Assembly (NCBI GenBank): GCA_050084985.1
Contig: JBITNC010000001.1
Coordinates: forward strand, 127,596,001-127,660,000
Length of the DNA stretch: 64,000 bases
Reading direction: 5' to 3'
Origin: Nageia nagi
Lineage: Eukaryota > Pinophyta
Every line of letters begins with the position of its first letter. Position 1 is the stretch's first letter. Shown in pieces: positions 48,201-57,759 of the stretch. The notes beneath the pieces were generated by a model. It ran no database searches. It was not told the DNA's origin and saw only the letters and a list, made by a program, of their open reading frames with translations. Position numbers and translations under genes: made by a program.

Positions 48201-51200
48201 CATTTCTGCCTGGATTGCCAGGACTGCATTATGTATTTATGGCATATTGCAAATAATGATTGTGACATATCTGTCCTTGAAACTTTAAGGTCTATTTTTG
48301 CGATTATTTTCAAAGTCTTCCCTTGGCACAATTTTGATTGACTTCCTGTTTGTCATGTTAAATGTAATGTCCCAAAATATTTTAATTTATGTTTTGTTGT
48401 GTTTCTGGGCTTTTAAGGGGTGGGTTAGTGTGTTTTGAGAAGTTTTATTGTTAGTATAAGTGTTTAAGGAGCTGGTCATGTATTTAGAATAGTTTTGGGA
48501 CAAAAAAAATGTATTAATTAATGTCATTGACCTGGTACACGTTTTTAGTTTGATGGTTGAGATGATAAGGCAGTATTAAATGTCTCTACTATTTGTAATT
48601 GTCATTTTGGCAAAAGTAACTGTTATGAGGTCAAAGTCCAAGGTATGATTTAATGCTTTTGTAACTGCCATAGGAAAGGATTTGTAACTGTTATGAGGCA
48701 GAGAGGTTTAAATTAAGACTTCCAAGGCTATATAAGAGGAAGAGCTCGTCATTTGGTGGGAGCTGATTTTGGTAGAGAACATGGAGAGCTTGCATGCTCT
48801 TGGGCTTTAGTATTTTGCTAAGGATTTTTTAGAGGGGTTCCCATTAGATCTGATCTAATGGAGGTTGGAGGAGAGATCTGAAGACTATTTACCCATTCGA
48901 GAACATATCTATTCAAGGTCTATATTTATGCTTGCATGTTTGAAGATCCAGTGTTTTGGACACCCATTTGCACTCAGAAATAAAGGGATTGTGAGTTAGG
49001 GCTTGGACCAATTGTTAGAGGAGAGCAGAATACAGAATTTGAAGACACAATATCCTTATACAACCAGATCTAAAGCTGTCTGCATATAGCCAAGGTCCTG
49101 CAATGATGTGTCTAATTGTGTAAGCAATATTTGTGTGTTCTCAAGTTTAATGAGAGATCTGTTTAGCATACTTTGATTGTGCCTTTGCTTATACAAGTTG
49201 TAGTGTTCTATTGTTGTGGAGTGTTGTGTGTGATTGTCATCTATATTCAACAAAAAGCAAGTATGAAAGACAAAAAAATCAGTCCTATTCCTATTATGTC
49301 TTAAAGTGATTGTGTTTTGCATTTGATCTATCTCATTAAATGTTGGTGTCTTAGGATCCAAACACAAGGGTTGCACCTGTATATACCTGTATTAAGCTTC
49401 TATTCGACAGTTTTGCACTATAAATAATGCAAAAGCTAAACTTTCTAGAAACTCAACTATATACAAAGATAGCAGATCAGGAATCTGATTTCTCAATTGT
49501 CAATTGCTTAGACAGACTGAGCGCATACCAAACTTTCCTAAAAACTGAAGTATATACAATGACAGCATGATCAAGAATTAGATTTCTCAGTTGACTATTG
49601 CTCAAACAGACAGAATGCACAGCAATAACAAGGAAGCAAATTAAAATAACAGGATTCAGAGCAAAACATCAACCAGAGAATATATTACGAAGACTTTTTT
49701 GTCTCCAAAAATCTTCTGGATCATCAATTCCCGTGTAGTCATGTACTTTTATACTTGTTCTTCACAAGTTTCCAGTGGAAAGCTTCAGAGCCCCATTTCT
49801 TATCATGCTTTTCATTTCTAAATACCTCTTTGTTAATACCCATAAGAACTCACTAGTGAAAAGATGGAAATGTCCCATGCATTACTTTTGTTTGATAGAA
49901 TACAATTATGATTTCTACATATAACAAAGGCCATTCACTTCCAATCGACTTCAACCAATAGAAATCTCATTTCCAGACTTATTTTAAGCGTACTTGATAC
50001 CTTTCATGCTTTTTTACTACATATAGTTTGCACATAAATGAAATACAGATAATAAGCTTGAAGGATGAAAGCTATTGCATTTCATGAATGAGAAAATTCA
50101 TGCTTTGGGAATAATACTCAGAAATAATTCCACTCTATTAGTGAAAATATGGTGTTGAATTTGTATCTTTTTGCAGAATTTTTGAGCTACTCTCTTTAGT
50201 ACTCTTATTCATGTGTGACACAAACCTCTTCTTCAAAGAAATGGAAACTTGTCTGAGATTCCTCTTTATACAATTGTTTTTATTCTTGCATTTACTTTGT
50301 TTTATTGAATTACCGTTAAAGCTTTTAAGTTTTCAAATGATGTTGCAGGTACATGAACGGACAGACACAAAAGAGGTTGATGTTCTTACTAAAGGTAATT
50401 GTTTGTGTCTTCAATATGTGTAATTTATCCTGGAAGATCTTATTATTCGAACTTTGAAATTCAATTTGCATTGCATTGTAATAGTGAAGATACTCATAGT
50501 TATTGCTACTGCTTATGTAGTGCTGTATGACAAAGTTTAGGTTTGCATATTTAACCTTTAGGTCCAAGAAGAGTGCTTGAACGGCTGTGATATATATGAT
50601 TATTAATGAACACTTCATAATTATAAAAGAGAGGAGAGCTTTGGTGAATGGCTCTGGACATGAGTACTATTTATCTTAAATCATATTTGCAGTAAGACAG
50701 ATTGGTTAGTTCCTTTTAGCATTAGTAGGTCAAATGAGAAACATGCTGATTAGGTATCAAGGTTAAAATTACTTCCCTAAAACTCACTGACTTGCGAAAG
50801 TTTGAAAGCTGACATACACCAAAAACTTGGTTGCAACTGCAACTTTTCCATAAAAAATAAGAATAAAAATGGAGTTCAGAGCGTTGTTTAGAAAATCATG
50901 AATGACAAAAAATTGGTAAAAAATTATTTCACATTAAAAAACAAAAAAACTGCAAGTTTTTTTTTTTCATAAAAGAAGCTCATCTAATTACCATAAAACA
51001 TTCCTATATCATCCAACTAGACATTATGAATTTAGAACATAAATTATTACAAAATGATAAATAGTCATGATTATATCTATAAATTTTTTTAATTAAAATT
51101 TGTATTTATGTATTATTTAAAAAATTAATATCTATAATTTTTTTAAAATTATATATTTAAATTCATTTATTTTTAAGGGGCAGATGGGAGCTTGAAGTCA

Positions 51201-54200
51201 AGCACCAAGTGGAATAATTACTCAAGAATCAAGAAGATAACAAGGAGGATGAGTCATGTGGGATTGTTACCAATGATAAGACCAATAGGCTTTAGAAGCG
51301 TGAGCGTCCAAGTAAATAGAATGACAAGCCATCAACTCACATTATTCGAAGCACGCCAAATGTGCCACCTAGGAAATTATATCAAGAAATGCAAGTTTGA
51401 CATAATCCAGAAGCATTGCCCAAGAGCAAGAAGCGGTTTTGGTAGCCAAGGCTCCCAACACAGGAAAATGCCAAGGAAGCAAAGAAAAGTGGAGCCAAAA
51501 TTACAAGAGGAGATTAAGAAAAATGGCGAGGTATGGTACACTCTACGTAGAGGAGGAATCGGTGGTTTCATTGAAAGAATTCAAGGAATAGACAAGAGTT
51601 TGTCCATGCAGATTAAAAAGAGTTGGAAAAATGGGAAAGTCATGGCTAACAGTATCAAATTCAGTATCTCGCCTAAGCTAATTATGGAAGCCACGGGCAT
51701 GGAATTGGAAGGTGTAAAATTCACAAGGGATAAAGGAGTGTCAAGGAAGGAAGTGGAGGAGTATTGCGAAGGAGGAGTTGTCCTAGAAAAAATTGCATAT
51801 GGGTACCCATCATCATGGGATGAGGTTGCATTGGCCATCATCATACTCTTGTCTTTGGAAGGTAAACACTCATATTTAAATGGGTATCCCTTCGTTATGT
51901 TGGCACACTTAAAGCAAAAACAAAAGATCAATTTGCTACCTTTCCTTTTTTATTCGGTGGCCAATAGAGCATCAAGAAGTCGAAATTGCCATTGCATCAG
52001 GGCCTTCTGTATATTCTCTTTATTCACTCTAAAGAAAGGCTACTTTATCTCTCCTTGGAAGCATATCCCTCAGGGGGAAGGAACGCCAATGGGTGGAGAC
52101 GCATTGCGTGCAATTAAGGAAATGTATGGGTCACCAGACTCTGCAGAATTGGCCCCCAAGGAAATCCCCCAGGAATCACAATGAGGAAAAGAGGCGCATA
52201 AGAAAAACTAATTCAGAATTCTACTTGAATCAGATAGCAAAGAGAAGAATTGCTTGAAACCATCACCAAATTTTTTTTTTTTTGAAATTTTTTTTATTAA
52301 TTTGCTCGGGAGACCAAAGAAGGAAGAACAAGAGATTAAGCTGAATAAAAAGAGGGCATCAAAGTCCCCTCCGGCCATTGCTGCATCCCAGGACTCAATT
52401 GCAGGTTGTCTAAAAAGGGGTAAGAGAAAGATGCCAGAACATCTCTTAGAGAGCCAGATGGAAAGGATAGAGATTCATAGCAAGGGGAAGGAGCAATCTT
52501 CTGTGGAAATCTGTGGTGAACATCAAGGTGGTAGCCCCCATACCCATGCTGAGGTTGACCAAGAAGTTGCAAAAGCTGCTCTTTCCAATCAAGATGGACA
52601 CATGGACATTCCAGAGGCGATGCCATTTGTAAATCCAGAGGTATGGAAAAGAAAGGAAGAGATCAACAAACTATGGAAGCTCATGGAAGTGGCATTTGGA
52701 CACAAGAGTGAAGCAAACCCATATGAAGGGCTACCAAAGGCAACAGTAGTAGAAGATAAAGCAGGGAATGAAGAAGAGCTGCTAGACAAAGAAGAATTGG
52801 CAATATCAGTGGTATATGACATCAAACCCATTCAATTGATCTATCCAAAAAAGAAAAAGCAGAGAAAGGCTACAAAAGTATCTAGATCAGGATAGATGTA
52901 GGAGATAACACAAACTTTTGTAAATCGAATGATGTAATGGCTACTAAATGAATGTATGCTTTTTAATACAAGCTACAAATGTTGAAAATCTGAATTTGTG
53001 GAAACATGTTTTGGGTATCTGTATAAAAAACCTCTCTTTTTTACCATTTACAAAAAAAATTTGTTTATTTTTTAATCTTAATGATAAAAAATATAATATT
53101 AAATTTTTTAAGATTAACATTAAAAAATAAATTAAAATTACATACAAATAAAACAATTAAACAAACTAAATAATAAATAAAAGCCCTAGCTGTGTGGGCC
53201 TTGGCTTTGCTTATGTGGGAGCAAGTCCATCTTTGGGTCCGGAAAATGCGTTGTCTATAACCAAAATAGAGTACTACATTGTAGAAACTACACCATTGGC
53301 AATGACAGGATGCTGTCCAAGGCTGTAAATTAAGCAACAGAAATTGTAATCTTTTGGCTAACAAGAAATAACATCTACTGTCAGGTGACATTATTTTTTT
53401 TTTGGTAAGGGTAAATTTATTAAGGGGATTCTTTATATCGTGATCCCAAAACCTGTCTCTTACAACGAATTTATAGATTTTCAATGTAGTATATTTGGAT
53501 CACATTTTATTCCTGTTCCAAACTTAACCAGAACAAACTGAGTGTCAAGTCATCTACAACCTACATAGAGCTCTTTAAAACTTTCATATTTTGTTTTCAT
53601 GAAGTTTTGCTAAGTCTGAAAATGCGTTCCTGCATTTTAGGCTTCTCAGATAGTATCTATGTTGTGCATCCACCACATTTTCTATTGGAGCTTCGTATTT
53701 TGCGTCTGGGATTCTTTCAGTATTCTTCAAAGACCTGGATGGACACTGCTTTGCTTTTTCCTTTGCAGGTCTGGGAGGAGATCTAGGTTGGATTGGAAGG
53801 ATAGTAGTTTTGCTTCCCGACAAACCGTTTGATCCTTGCCGCTAAATAGGGTGGTATCATCCATTTTTAACGGCAAGCGAAGCATCTGATGGAGGTGGTT
53901 CCTACCATTCTCAGAGCCAGAATTTGAATTTTCTTTAGCTGCGGAGGCCTTTTCATCCCTACAGCTAATGTGCCCAACTAAGTTTTGATTACTTCCTTCT
54001 ACAGGTTGTCGCTATCGGGATCCTGGAGAATTTGATTGTTGTTCATTAGGATCTCGGTAGGAGAGGCTCTCCGTCTTGGTTTTCACTGCCTCAACAGGTT
54101 GATCGGGGTCGCATGAGTCACACTGAGCATTTAGTTGATTAGTCTCTTGTTCTGACACTTGAATGGAGAGAACCTTTGTAGATTTTAAATCAAGATTTAT

Positions 54201-57200
54201 CCAGACAGGAAATCCCTCCACCTTGTCCGTAATTGGGTTGAAATCTGGTGTCCATGGCCGAATATAGATACCTCTTTGACCAAAGAACCAGCGGCGATGA
54301 TTGTTGAGAACCCTATTTCAATCTCCTACTTCATCAAGATGGCAGCGAAGAAATTGCAAGGAAGTAAGATTACAAATAGTTCACCTTCCCAACAGTCCAT
54401 GGCGAGCGTCTTACCTCAAATCTTGCATACGATTGTCCTCTCTAAATAATCTGGCACATTGCAGGAAAAATCTGATTCATGTAGTCGCACTATTGGTGAA
54501 ACATGCAGGTCCTCATCACCCCTTGGTCCATCTCTGAAGCTTCTCCGAGCTTCTTCCTTCACCTACTCGTTTCCTTTCCGTGATCATCAAAGATACTGTT
54601 GTGTTTGTCCTCATACGGCACATTTGAGTCCTTTACAGCGCTCTGAGCAGATTGCGAACAGTCGGCCTTCTGAAGCCACTTAGGGTTTCTGTCACTTGGG
54701 CTTTCGCTAAGTCTTGCTCTCCTATTCATCTCCTCGCTTAAAACTCATTTGTCAGGTGATCTTATTTAACAGCAATGTTTATCTTCGTTTTGCTTGTGTT
54801 CTTCAATCCCCAATAAAATTTGCAGTTGGCTTTTAGATATCTGGCCTTGAATGATCTCCCGTTTTGCTTGTGTTCTTCATCTCCCGCATTGCTTTCAGAA
54901 AATGTGGACTTGGATGAATAGAAAATTATCAAAATCCCAAAGAAGCAAATTGCAGATCAAGTTAATGAAAAAATTTACAGTGGTCAATGATCTTTATCTA
55001 CAGCACTTACGGACAAATGCTCTCTATGTGCTTTCCGTTCGATAATGTGTCCAATAATGCAGGGCCACACTCGTCAGAACGTTTTTACTTTTTTCCTGCA
55101 AGGAACGGAAAAACAAACAATTGAGATTTGGTAGTGTCCTAGGTCGTGTGATTTTTGCTTAAAAACATGATTTAATGGCAAAAAATCGTGTATTCTGTGA
55201 ATGGAAAAAAATCATCAATTTTTACGATTTTATATCCCTAATTTATATGCAAAAAATCACCTGTCTGAAAAAGTTGCGATTTATTCAAAAATTGCTGATA
55301 AATTGGCAATTTTCTAAACTATGGCTCAGAGGCTGGCCTTCCATGTATTTTCCTTAATTTTTGACGTATGTAATTGAAGCTAGGCTTAGGCCATGAAAGA
55401 GTTGCTTTAAAAATTTCAGATTGAAGTCTGCTGAGATGGTTATTTGGGGTTGTGCTAAATAGTCATTTTCTCGGTCCTCTTATTCTTTTTCATTTGCGGT
55501 TTTTAGATTGAGGTTTAGAAGATCATGATTTGTCTCCAATCTATGTAACCTTTTGTCAAAATCAAATGGATGAGGAAAATATGAATGCCCCTCCCATTAT
55601 ATGGAAATAAACCTCAATTATGACAAGTAATAATTTAAGGCCGGCTTATATTCTGACAATTTCAAATTAATTGATAATTATTCCTAATTAAGTGAGACAC
55701 CAAATTTATCAAATCTATTATAGGGAACCAATCCGTACTAATGTCTGAAACATTGGTCCCTATTAATGTTTCTGGAGTTGAGTTTAATCTCAAGAATTCT
55801 CCATTCTGGAAAGTTTGTCACATCTGATTATTAATTCCACCTTTTCAATTTGCATATGGTGCTTGGTTCTATGTATATATGTGTTCAGCAAGAGTGGATT
55901 GGACGATCCTATTGTTTTAAAGATTCGGTCAATGTTCTCGGATCCTGTCTTGGAAAACCTTCTGTTTTCACCGATACAACATAACCCATTTAAACCTTCT
56001 GTTTTCACCAACATAACATACCCCTTTTATTTGTGGTTACTACATCAAATTTATTAACTTTTTTTTGAAACATAGCAGTTTTTTCTTCATATCATTGGTA
56101 AATCACCTAATGGACACTGTATGTTATGATTGTTTTATCATCTTGCAGGAGATAACAATTTTGGTGATGATAGACTTTTGTATGCTGATGGTCAGCTTTG
56201 GCTTCAGAAGCAGCATATTATGGGTCGTGCTGTTGGGTAAGAAGTCCATCAGATATTGAAACACTTTTCTAAAATACAATGAAGTGATATATGAAATTGA
56301 TGTTCCCTCCCACATCAACTGCTTGGCAATGACGAAGCTCTTTTCAGTGCATTGTTGTCCTTATTTGAATATCCCTCTCTATTTAACGTAACTATATATC
56401 GTCATATATCAAGGGCAAATTTTCTTATCCATTGCCTTTATTGTTTGCGTACAATAAAAAACCCAAGAAATGTTCTTCTTCATCAAAGCTCCCTGTGATG
56501 TTGTTTGTACTTCCTACCACAGAGGGTAAGTATGCCTTTGGACCATTGATGTTTGAATGTCCTACCCTGATTCCTCCAGCAACATGTGTGAATTCTCTCC
56601 TTATTTGACTTGTGAATAACCACCCGTCTTGAATATTTTTTGGCAGATATGCACCTCTTGTGACTAGTGTACATTATTTGAAATTCTTCTTATAATTAAG
56701 GTCTTCAGAGAATCAGAACACCTTCTTTCTGAAGTAGCTGATACTGTGAAGTAATCTCATTTATGTTCATGTGGTTCAATTTTGGATATGCCGTTCTATT
56801 CAATGTTCCATATTTCCAACAGCAAGTAGATGTAATAATGGAAGCATATGTTGTTCTATGACCTTGGTGTGTTTATCTTGCTACAAATGGCATTGAAGTG
56901 ATCATGGATCTCATCTAATATTCATGTTGTTTCAAGTCTTTGTGTTGTTTGGAATCAATCTCTTGAAAGATCAAAGGGTCAGAGACTCTGAAGAACAGTT
57001 CTTCATTGTTTCAAAGCCCTCTTAATCAATGAATAGGATTGAAATAATGATGAGTTTTGTTGTCTTTGAATTCTCATGTTGCTTTGTGTTTTTAGTAAAT
57101 AATTATTTGCTTCTATTCAATTAACCTTTACATTGTTCTGTGCTGTGGTGATAGTATTTGTTTTGGATGTCCTGTGACAGTTATAAATAATGGGTTTTTG

Positions 57201-57473
57201 TGCAGGTTCCTTCCATATGTTGGCTGGGTGACAATCATCATGACCGAAAAACCCATTATCAAGGTTTGTCTATGGAAATTTGTTGACATTTTTCTCAAAT
57301 GGTATTAACGAACTAGTCATTTGGCAAGGAATGGCCTTAAATTGCAAATGGGTTTTTAGCAAAATATTAAGAGACTATTTGTGAGAAATGGAACTTAACA
57401 TTCAAATATTTTTTCTTGCCAGTACATACTTATAGGTGCTTTAGGCCTGCTGGTAATTACATCAAAGGAGTAA
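27163..57473 (+). CDS. SEC11: SEC11, catalytic subunit of the ER signal peptidase complex (8 exons, 180 aa)
   Basis: Joining 27163-27241, 30713-30825, 31560-31631, 33084-33119, 50349-50394, 56149-56236, 57206-57263 and 57423-57473 gives 543 bases and an uninterrupted 180-residue protein, the usual length for plant SEC11. All introns are GT-AG. The protein is a type I signal peptidase of family S26B: a single N-terminal membrane segment (about residues 19-44), the SGSMEPG block with nucleophile Ser57, IVHRVI with His96, and KGDNN/GDDR with Asp117 and Asp123, completing the Ser-His-Asp site. A hydrophobic tail covers residues 163-176. In the ER membrane it cuts signal peptides from secreted proteins together with SPC subunits. 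Intron sizes are about 3471, 734, 1452, 17229, 5754, 969 and 159 bp; the large ones hold mobile elements. No defect was seen in the coding parts, so it is probably functional. Confidence 0.96.
27242..28338 (+). other. Intron 1 of SEC11, first part
   Basis: Intronic DNA after the exon 1 donor. It has short open frames without motifs (for example 27790-28050). Nothing else recognised. Confidence 0.6.
28339..28860 (-). pseudogene. Zinc-binding tail of a non-LTR reverse transcriptase (remnant)
   Basis: Minus strand in SEC11 intron 1. Reading [20 protein letters not shown] leads into [18 protein letters not shown], then [12 protein letters not shown]. The pattern C-x2-C, E-x2-HF, C and a following Y.E.R is the zf-RVT motif found at the C-terminus of LINE-type reverse transcriptases. 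Upstream parts are in another frame; the catalytic domain is absent. The tail ends in a charged stretch ([17 protein letters not shown]). A homologous remnant lies in intron 4 (33780-34075). Confidence 0.65.
29139..29765. repeat. Three-copy tandem duplication in SEC11 intron 1
   Basis: Copies start near 29139, 29332 and 29612 with tatactgaaaattgaactcg. Copies 2 and 3 agree almost perfectly over about 90 bp (gttgtgaatgctgaaggcat...). Copy 3 lacks the middle part and jumps to the end block atacaagtaaagaaggta that also closes copy 2. The short frames here are by-products of the duplication. Confidence 0.85.
30088..30281. repeat. 97-bp tandem duplication in SEC11 intron 1
   Basis: ttatggtttgctattctct begins both copies (30088 and 30185), and both end in aaagctgctaaaagcatg. 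They differ by a few substitutions. Confidence 0.9.
30713..30825 (+). CDS. SEC11: SEC11 exon 2, membrane segment and catalytic serine
   Basis: Codes for the rest of the membrane segment and [18 protein letters not shown] with nucleophile Ser57. Acceptor ttgcAG, donor GTATGT. Confidence 0.96.
31560..31631 (+). CDS. SEC11: SEC11 exon 3
   Basis: 24 codons, [20 protein letters not shown] to FHVD, a conserved box of the S26B fold. Acceptor ttgcAG, donor GTTTGT. Confidence 0.95.
31721..32895. repeat. Three-copy tandem repeat in SEC11 intron 3
   Basis: Copies start at 31721, 32087 and 32529 with cagaa(g/a)aatattcaatc and are about 366, 442 and 365 bp long. Each contains tgatagcaggaataga, cctcaaacttgcttgtttctc and catctgtcaacaat. 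Copy 2 is longer because cttattttcatcatctgtc is itself repeated inside it. The repeat accounts for most of the 1452-bp intron. Confidence 0.88.
33084..33119 (+). CDS. SEC11: SEC11 exon 4 with catalytic histidine
   Basis: 12 codons, [12 protein letters not shown], with His96. Donor GTAATG. It is followed by the 17.2-kb intron. Confidence 0.95.
33780..34075 (-). pseudogene. Second zinc-binding reverse transcriptase remnant
   Basis: Minus strand near the start of intron 4. [20 protein letters not shown], then (after a stop) [20 protein letters not shown] and FVFKC. It has the same order as the intron 1 remnant: a VCSH..L..E block, then C-x2-C and E-HF-x3-C. More decayed than the first; no catalytic domain left. 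Confidence 0.55.
34076..34666. other. Intron 4 DNA before element C
   Basis: No motif recognised. It ends at the inferred left end of the 3' LTR of element C. Confidence 0.5.
34667..35017 (-). repeat. 3' LTR of element C
   Basis: The right end is fixed by the polypurine tract and TGTTGAAAATTG. The left end is inferred from ...ACATTTCTCACA because no partner LTR remains. TATA-like ctatatatattt lies inside. The pol stop lies a few bases within it at 35005. Confidence 0.65.
37666..38132. mobile_element. 467-bp MITE (hAT-like) with an alternating GC core
   Basis: It splits the pre-integrase part of element C. Flanks ATTGCAAC (37658-37665) and ATTGCTAC (38133-38140) form an 8-bp duplication with one mismatch. 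The ends CTAGATCACATGGTAC and CCAGCATACATGGTAC (as inverted repeats) agree at 12 of 16 positions. Inside are many ggtac, gcatacc and cgatac phrases near both ends, and a core of (TA)n followed by (TG/CG)n at about 37770-37850. No transposase. Duplication length and ends suggest the hAT superfamily. Confidence 0.75.
39065..39732 (-). repeat. Solo LTR (668 bp) inside gag of element C
   Basis: On its own strand it starts TGTAATGTCCCC and ends GGGTCATCACA, flanked by the perfect 5-bp duplication CTTTT (39060-39064 and 39733-39737). Gag of C reads up to one side and resumes on the other. No internal region or second LTR, so an LTR-LTR recombination product. The 95-codon frame 39055-39342 inside it is not a gene. 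It shares its first bases with the sequence starting at 48363. Confidence 0.9.
39959..42817 (-). mobile_element. hAT element D with transposase pseudogene
   Basis: The minus strand carries a decayed hAT transposase (listed separately). Candidate inverted ends are TTTAGTAAACGCCTC at 39959-39973 and TTTAGTTTATGCCTC (reverse complement of 42803-42817), agreeing at 12 of 15. No matching 8-bp duplication was found, so the ends are provisional. The left end touches the point where gag of element C breaks off. Confidence 0.6.
40290..42720 (-). pseudogene. hAT transposase of element D (broken)
   Basis: Minus strand. A BED zinc finger reads [20 protein letters not shown] near 42690-42620. A DUF659-type core reads [20 protein letters not shown] (about 42117-42058) and [20 protein letters not shown]. 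Then come [18 protein letters not shown] (41730) and [18 protein letters not shown] (41600-41543), and the hAT C-terminal dimerisation part with [20 protein letters not shown] (about 40590-40530). This is the normal order of plant hAT proteins, which cut and paste DNA. Multiple stops and frame changes; inactive. Confidence 0.8.
42818..43690. other. Intron 4 DNA between the two hAT elements
   Basis: No protein motif and no continuation of element C found. Several tgatgatg-rich phrases near 43350-43480. Confidence 0.5.
43699..47888 (-). mobile_element. hAT element E (4.19 kb) with ends and target duplication
   Basis: Flanked by CTTAGAGG (43691-43698) and CCTAGAGG (47889-47896), an 8-bp duplication with one mismatch. 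The ends read TATAGAATACAAATACG and, inverted, CATAGAATAAAAAAACG. The subterminal regions on both sides are rich in short a/t runs with aatacg or acgatg phrases. It carries a decayed hAT transposase on the minus strand. Confidence 0.75.
44300..47430 (-). pseudogene. hAT transposase of element E (broken)
   Basis: Minus strand. BED zinc finger [19 protein letters not shown] with [10 protein letters not shown] (about 47235-47130). DUF659 part [20 protein letters not shown] through [20 protein letters not shown] (46488-46225). Then [20 protein letters not shown] (46057), [17 protein letters not shown] (about 45764) and [10 protein letters not shown]...[17 protein letters not shown] (45560-45416). 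A worn C-terminal dimerisation part lies near 45220-45100, and an acidic [12 protein letters not shown] stretch near 44720. Frame changes and stops throughout. It is more complete in block order than D and clearly a different hAT lineage. Confidence 0.85.
47897..48362. other. Intron 4 DNA
   Basis: Nothing recognised; the short opposing frames at 48131-48341 have no known motif. Confidence 0.5.
48363..49390 (+). repeat. Probable LTR of the TGTAATGTCCC type
   Basis: Starts TGTAATGTCCCAAAATATTT, like the solo LTR at 39065-39732 on its own strand. It contains a TATA-like gctatataagagg near 48728. No coding sequence. The right end was not fixed: no second LTR, primer site or matching 5-bp duplication was found, so the end given here is approximate (near aacacaagggttgca). 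Confidence 0.4.
49391..50348. other. End of SEC11 intron 4
   Basis: AT-rich intronic DNA up to the exon 5 acceptor. An imperfect repeat of about 110 bp (ctaaactttctagaaactcaa.../ccaaactttcctaaaaactga...) lies at 49434-49620. No gene. Confidence 0.5.
50349..50394 (+). CDS. SEC11: SEC11 exon 5
   Basis: 46 bases, [15 protein letters not shown] plus the first base of Gly116. Acceptor gttgcAG, donor GTAATT. It lies over 17 kb from exon 4, so gene finders may miss the link. Confidence 0.94.
50880..51060. repeat. Fragment resembling the left part of hAT element E
   Basis: The phrase gctcatctaattaccataaa, followed by atatcatccaactagacattatga, parallels gcttatctaattgccataaatga and atatcatctaccaaaacattcatga at 43992-44065 inside element E. 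It suggests a short related element or fragment next to family G copy 1. By eye only. Confidence 0.3.
51192..52895 (+). pseudogene. Family G copy 1: unrecognised lysine-rich protein, repeat-derived
   Basis: Two long frames follow each other in SEC11 intron 5: 51192-52184 (330 codons; a likely inner start is Met at 51468, [16 protein letters not shown]) and 52254-52895 (213 codons). The break between them is a stop followed by 69 bases and a run of T that may be a slippage or decay point. The clearest block is [14 protein letters not shown], then [20 protein letters not shown]. The second frame is acidic to basic and ends in [11 protein letters not shown]. Homologous blocks recur at about 59950-61060 on the opposite strand, so this is a multi-copy family, probably a mobile-element protein such as a gag-like product. 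No reverse transcriptase, zinc knuckle or LTR was seen near it. Function unknown. Confidence 0.55.
52896..53579. other. Intron 5 DNA between family G copy 1 and the LINE remnant
   Basis: AT-rich; runs of a and t make short frames on both strands without motifs. Confidence 0.5.
53580..54700 (-). pseudogene. LINE ORF1 (DUF4283-type) fragment
   Basis: Minus strand. [19 protein letters not shown] near 54455, then [19 protein letters not shown] and [18 protein letters not shown] (about 54295-54190). The latter is the W.F.....L.L.PW.P.F......PVW..L pattern of DUF4283, the RNA-binding-like N-terminal domain of plant LINE ORF1 proteins. The rest (to 53584) is a polar tail with [11 protein letters not shown]. 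Frames change at least twice; no reverse transcriptase follows. Confidence 0.65.
54701..56148. other. End of SEC11 intron 5
   Basis: Intronic DNA, no gene found. Short phrases such as aaaatcgtgtattct and aaaaatcac recur near 55150-55290. Confidence 0.5.
56149..56236 (+). CDS. SEC11: SEC11 exon 6 with catalytic aspartates
   Basis: 88 bases, [16 protein letters not shown] to GRAVG, with Asp117 and Asp123. Acceptor ttgcAG, donor GTAAGA. Confidence 0.95.
57206..57263 (+). CDS. SEC11: SEC11 exon 7
   Basis: 58 bases, [19 protein letters not shown]. Acceptor tgcAG, donor GTTTGT. Confidence 0.95.
57423..57473 (+). CDS. SEC11: SEC11 exon 8, C-terminus
   Basis: [16 protein letters not shown] and stop TAA at 57471-57473; a hydrophobic tail as in other plant SEC11 proteins. 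Confidence 0.95.
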   Translation, partial: YILIGALGLLVITSKE

Positions 57474-57746
57474 CTATCCTGTCAATCATTATTCATGTAA
57501 TTTTCAATCCCTATATTTTTGCATTATATTTTTTTAAGTTTTAGTGGATATAACAATTTGTGAAGTATTTGTTTTTATTTGAGGATTAAACTGCCATATT
57601 TTCTATTGTTTTGGGAAAAGAAATGCAGTTTGTATTATATTAGCTTCCTTGTGTCTTGCAGGTTCATACATTTGTATCTTAAGAGGTACATTTGTCAACG
57701 GAGGCAGCAGGTTTTTGAGGGGATGCTTGAGTATTTTTGATTATGT

Positions 57747-57752
57747 AATAAA
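57747..57752 (+). terminator. Likely polyadenylation signal of SEC11
   Basis: AATAAA 274 bases after the stop codon, in a T-rich context (gtaataaacttttta). Other weaker signals may also be used. An AG acceptor-like ttgcag at about 57660 leaves open a small intron in the 3' untranslated part. Confidence 0.4.
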
Positions 57753-57759
57753 CTTTTTA

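Noticed and set aside
49056-49376. 106-codon minus-strand frame
   Set aside because: Lies within the LTR-like region and shows no protein motif.
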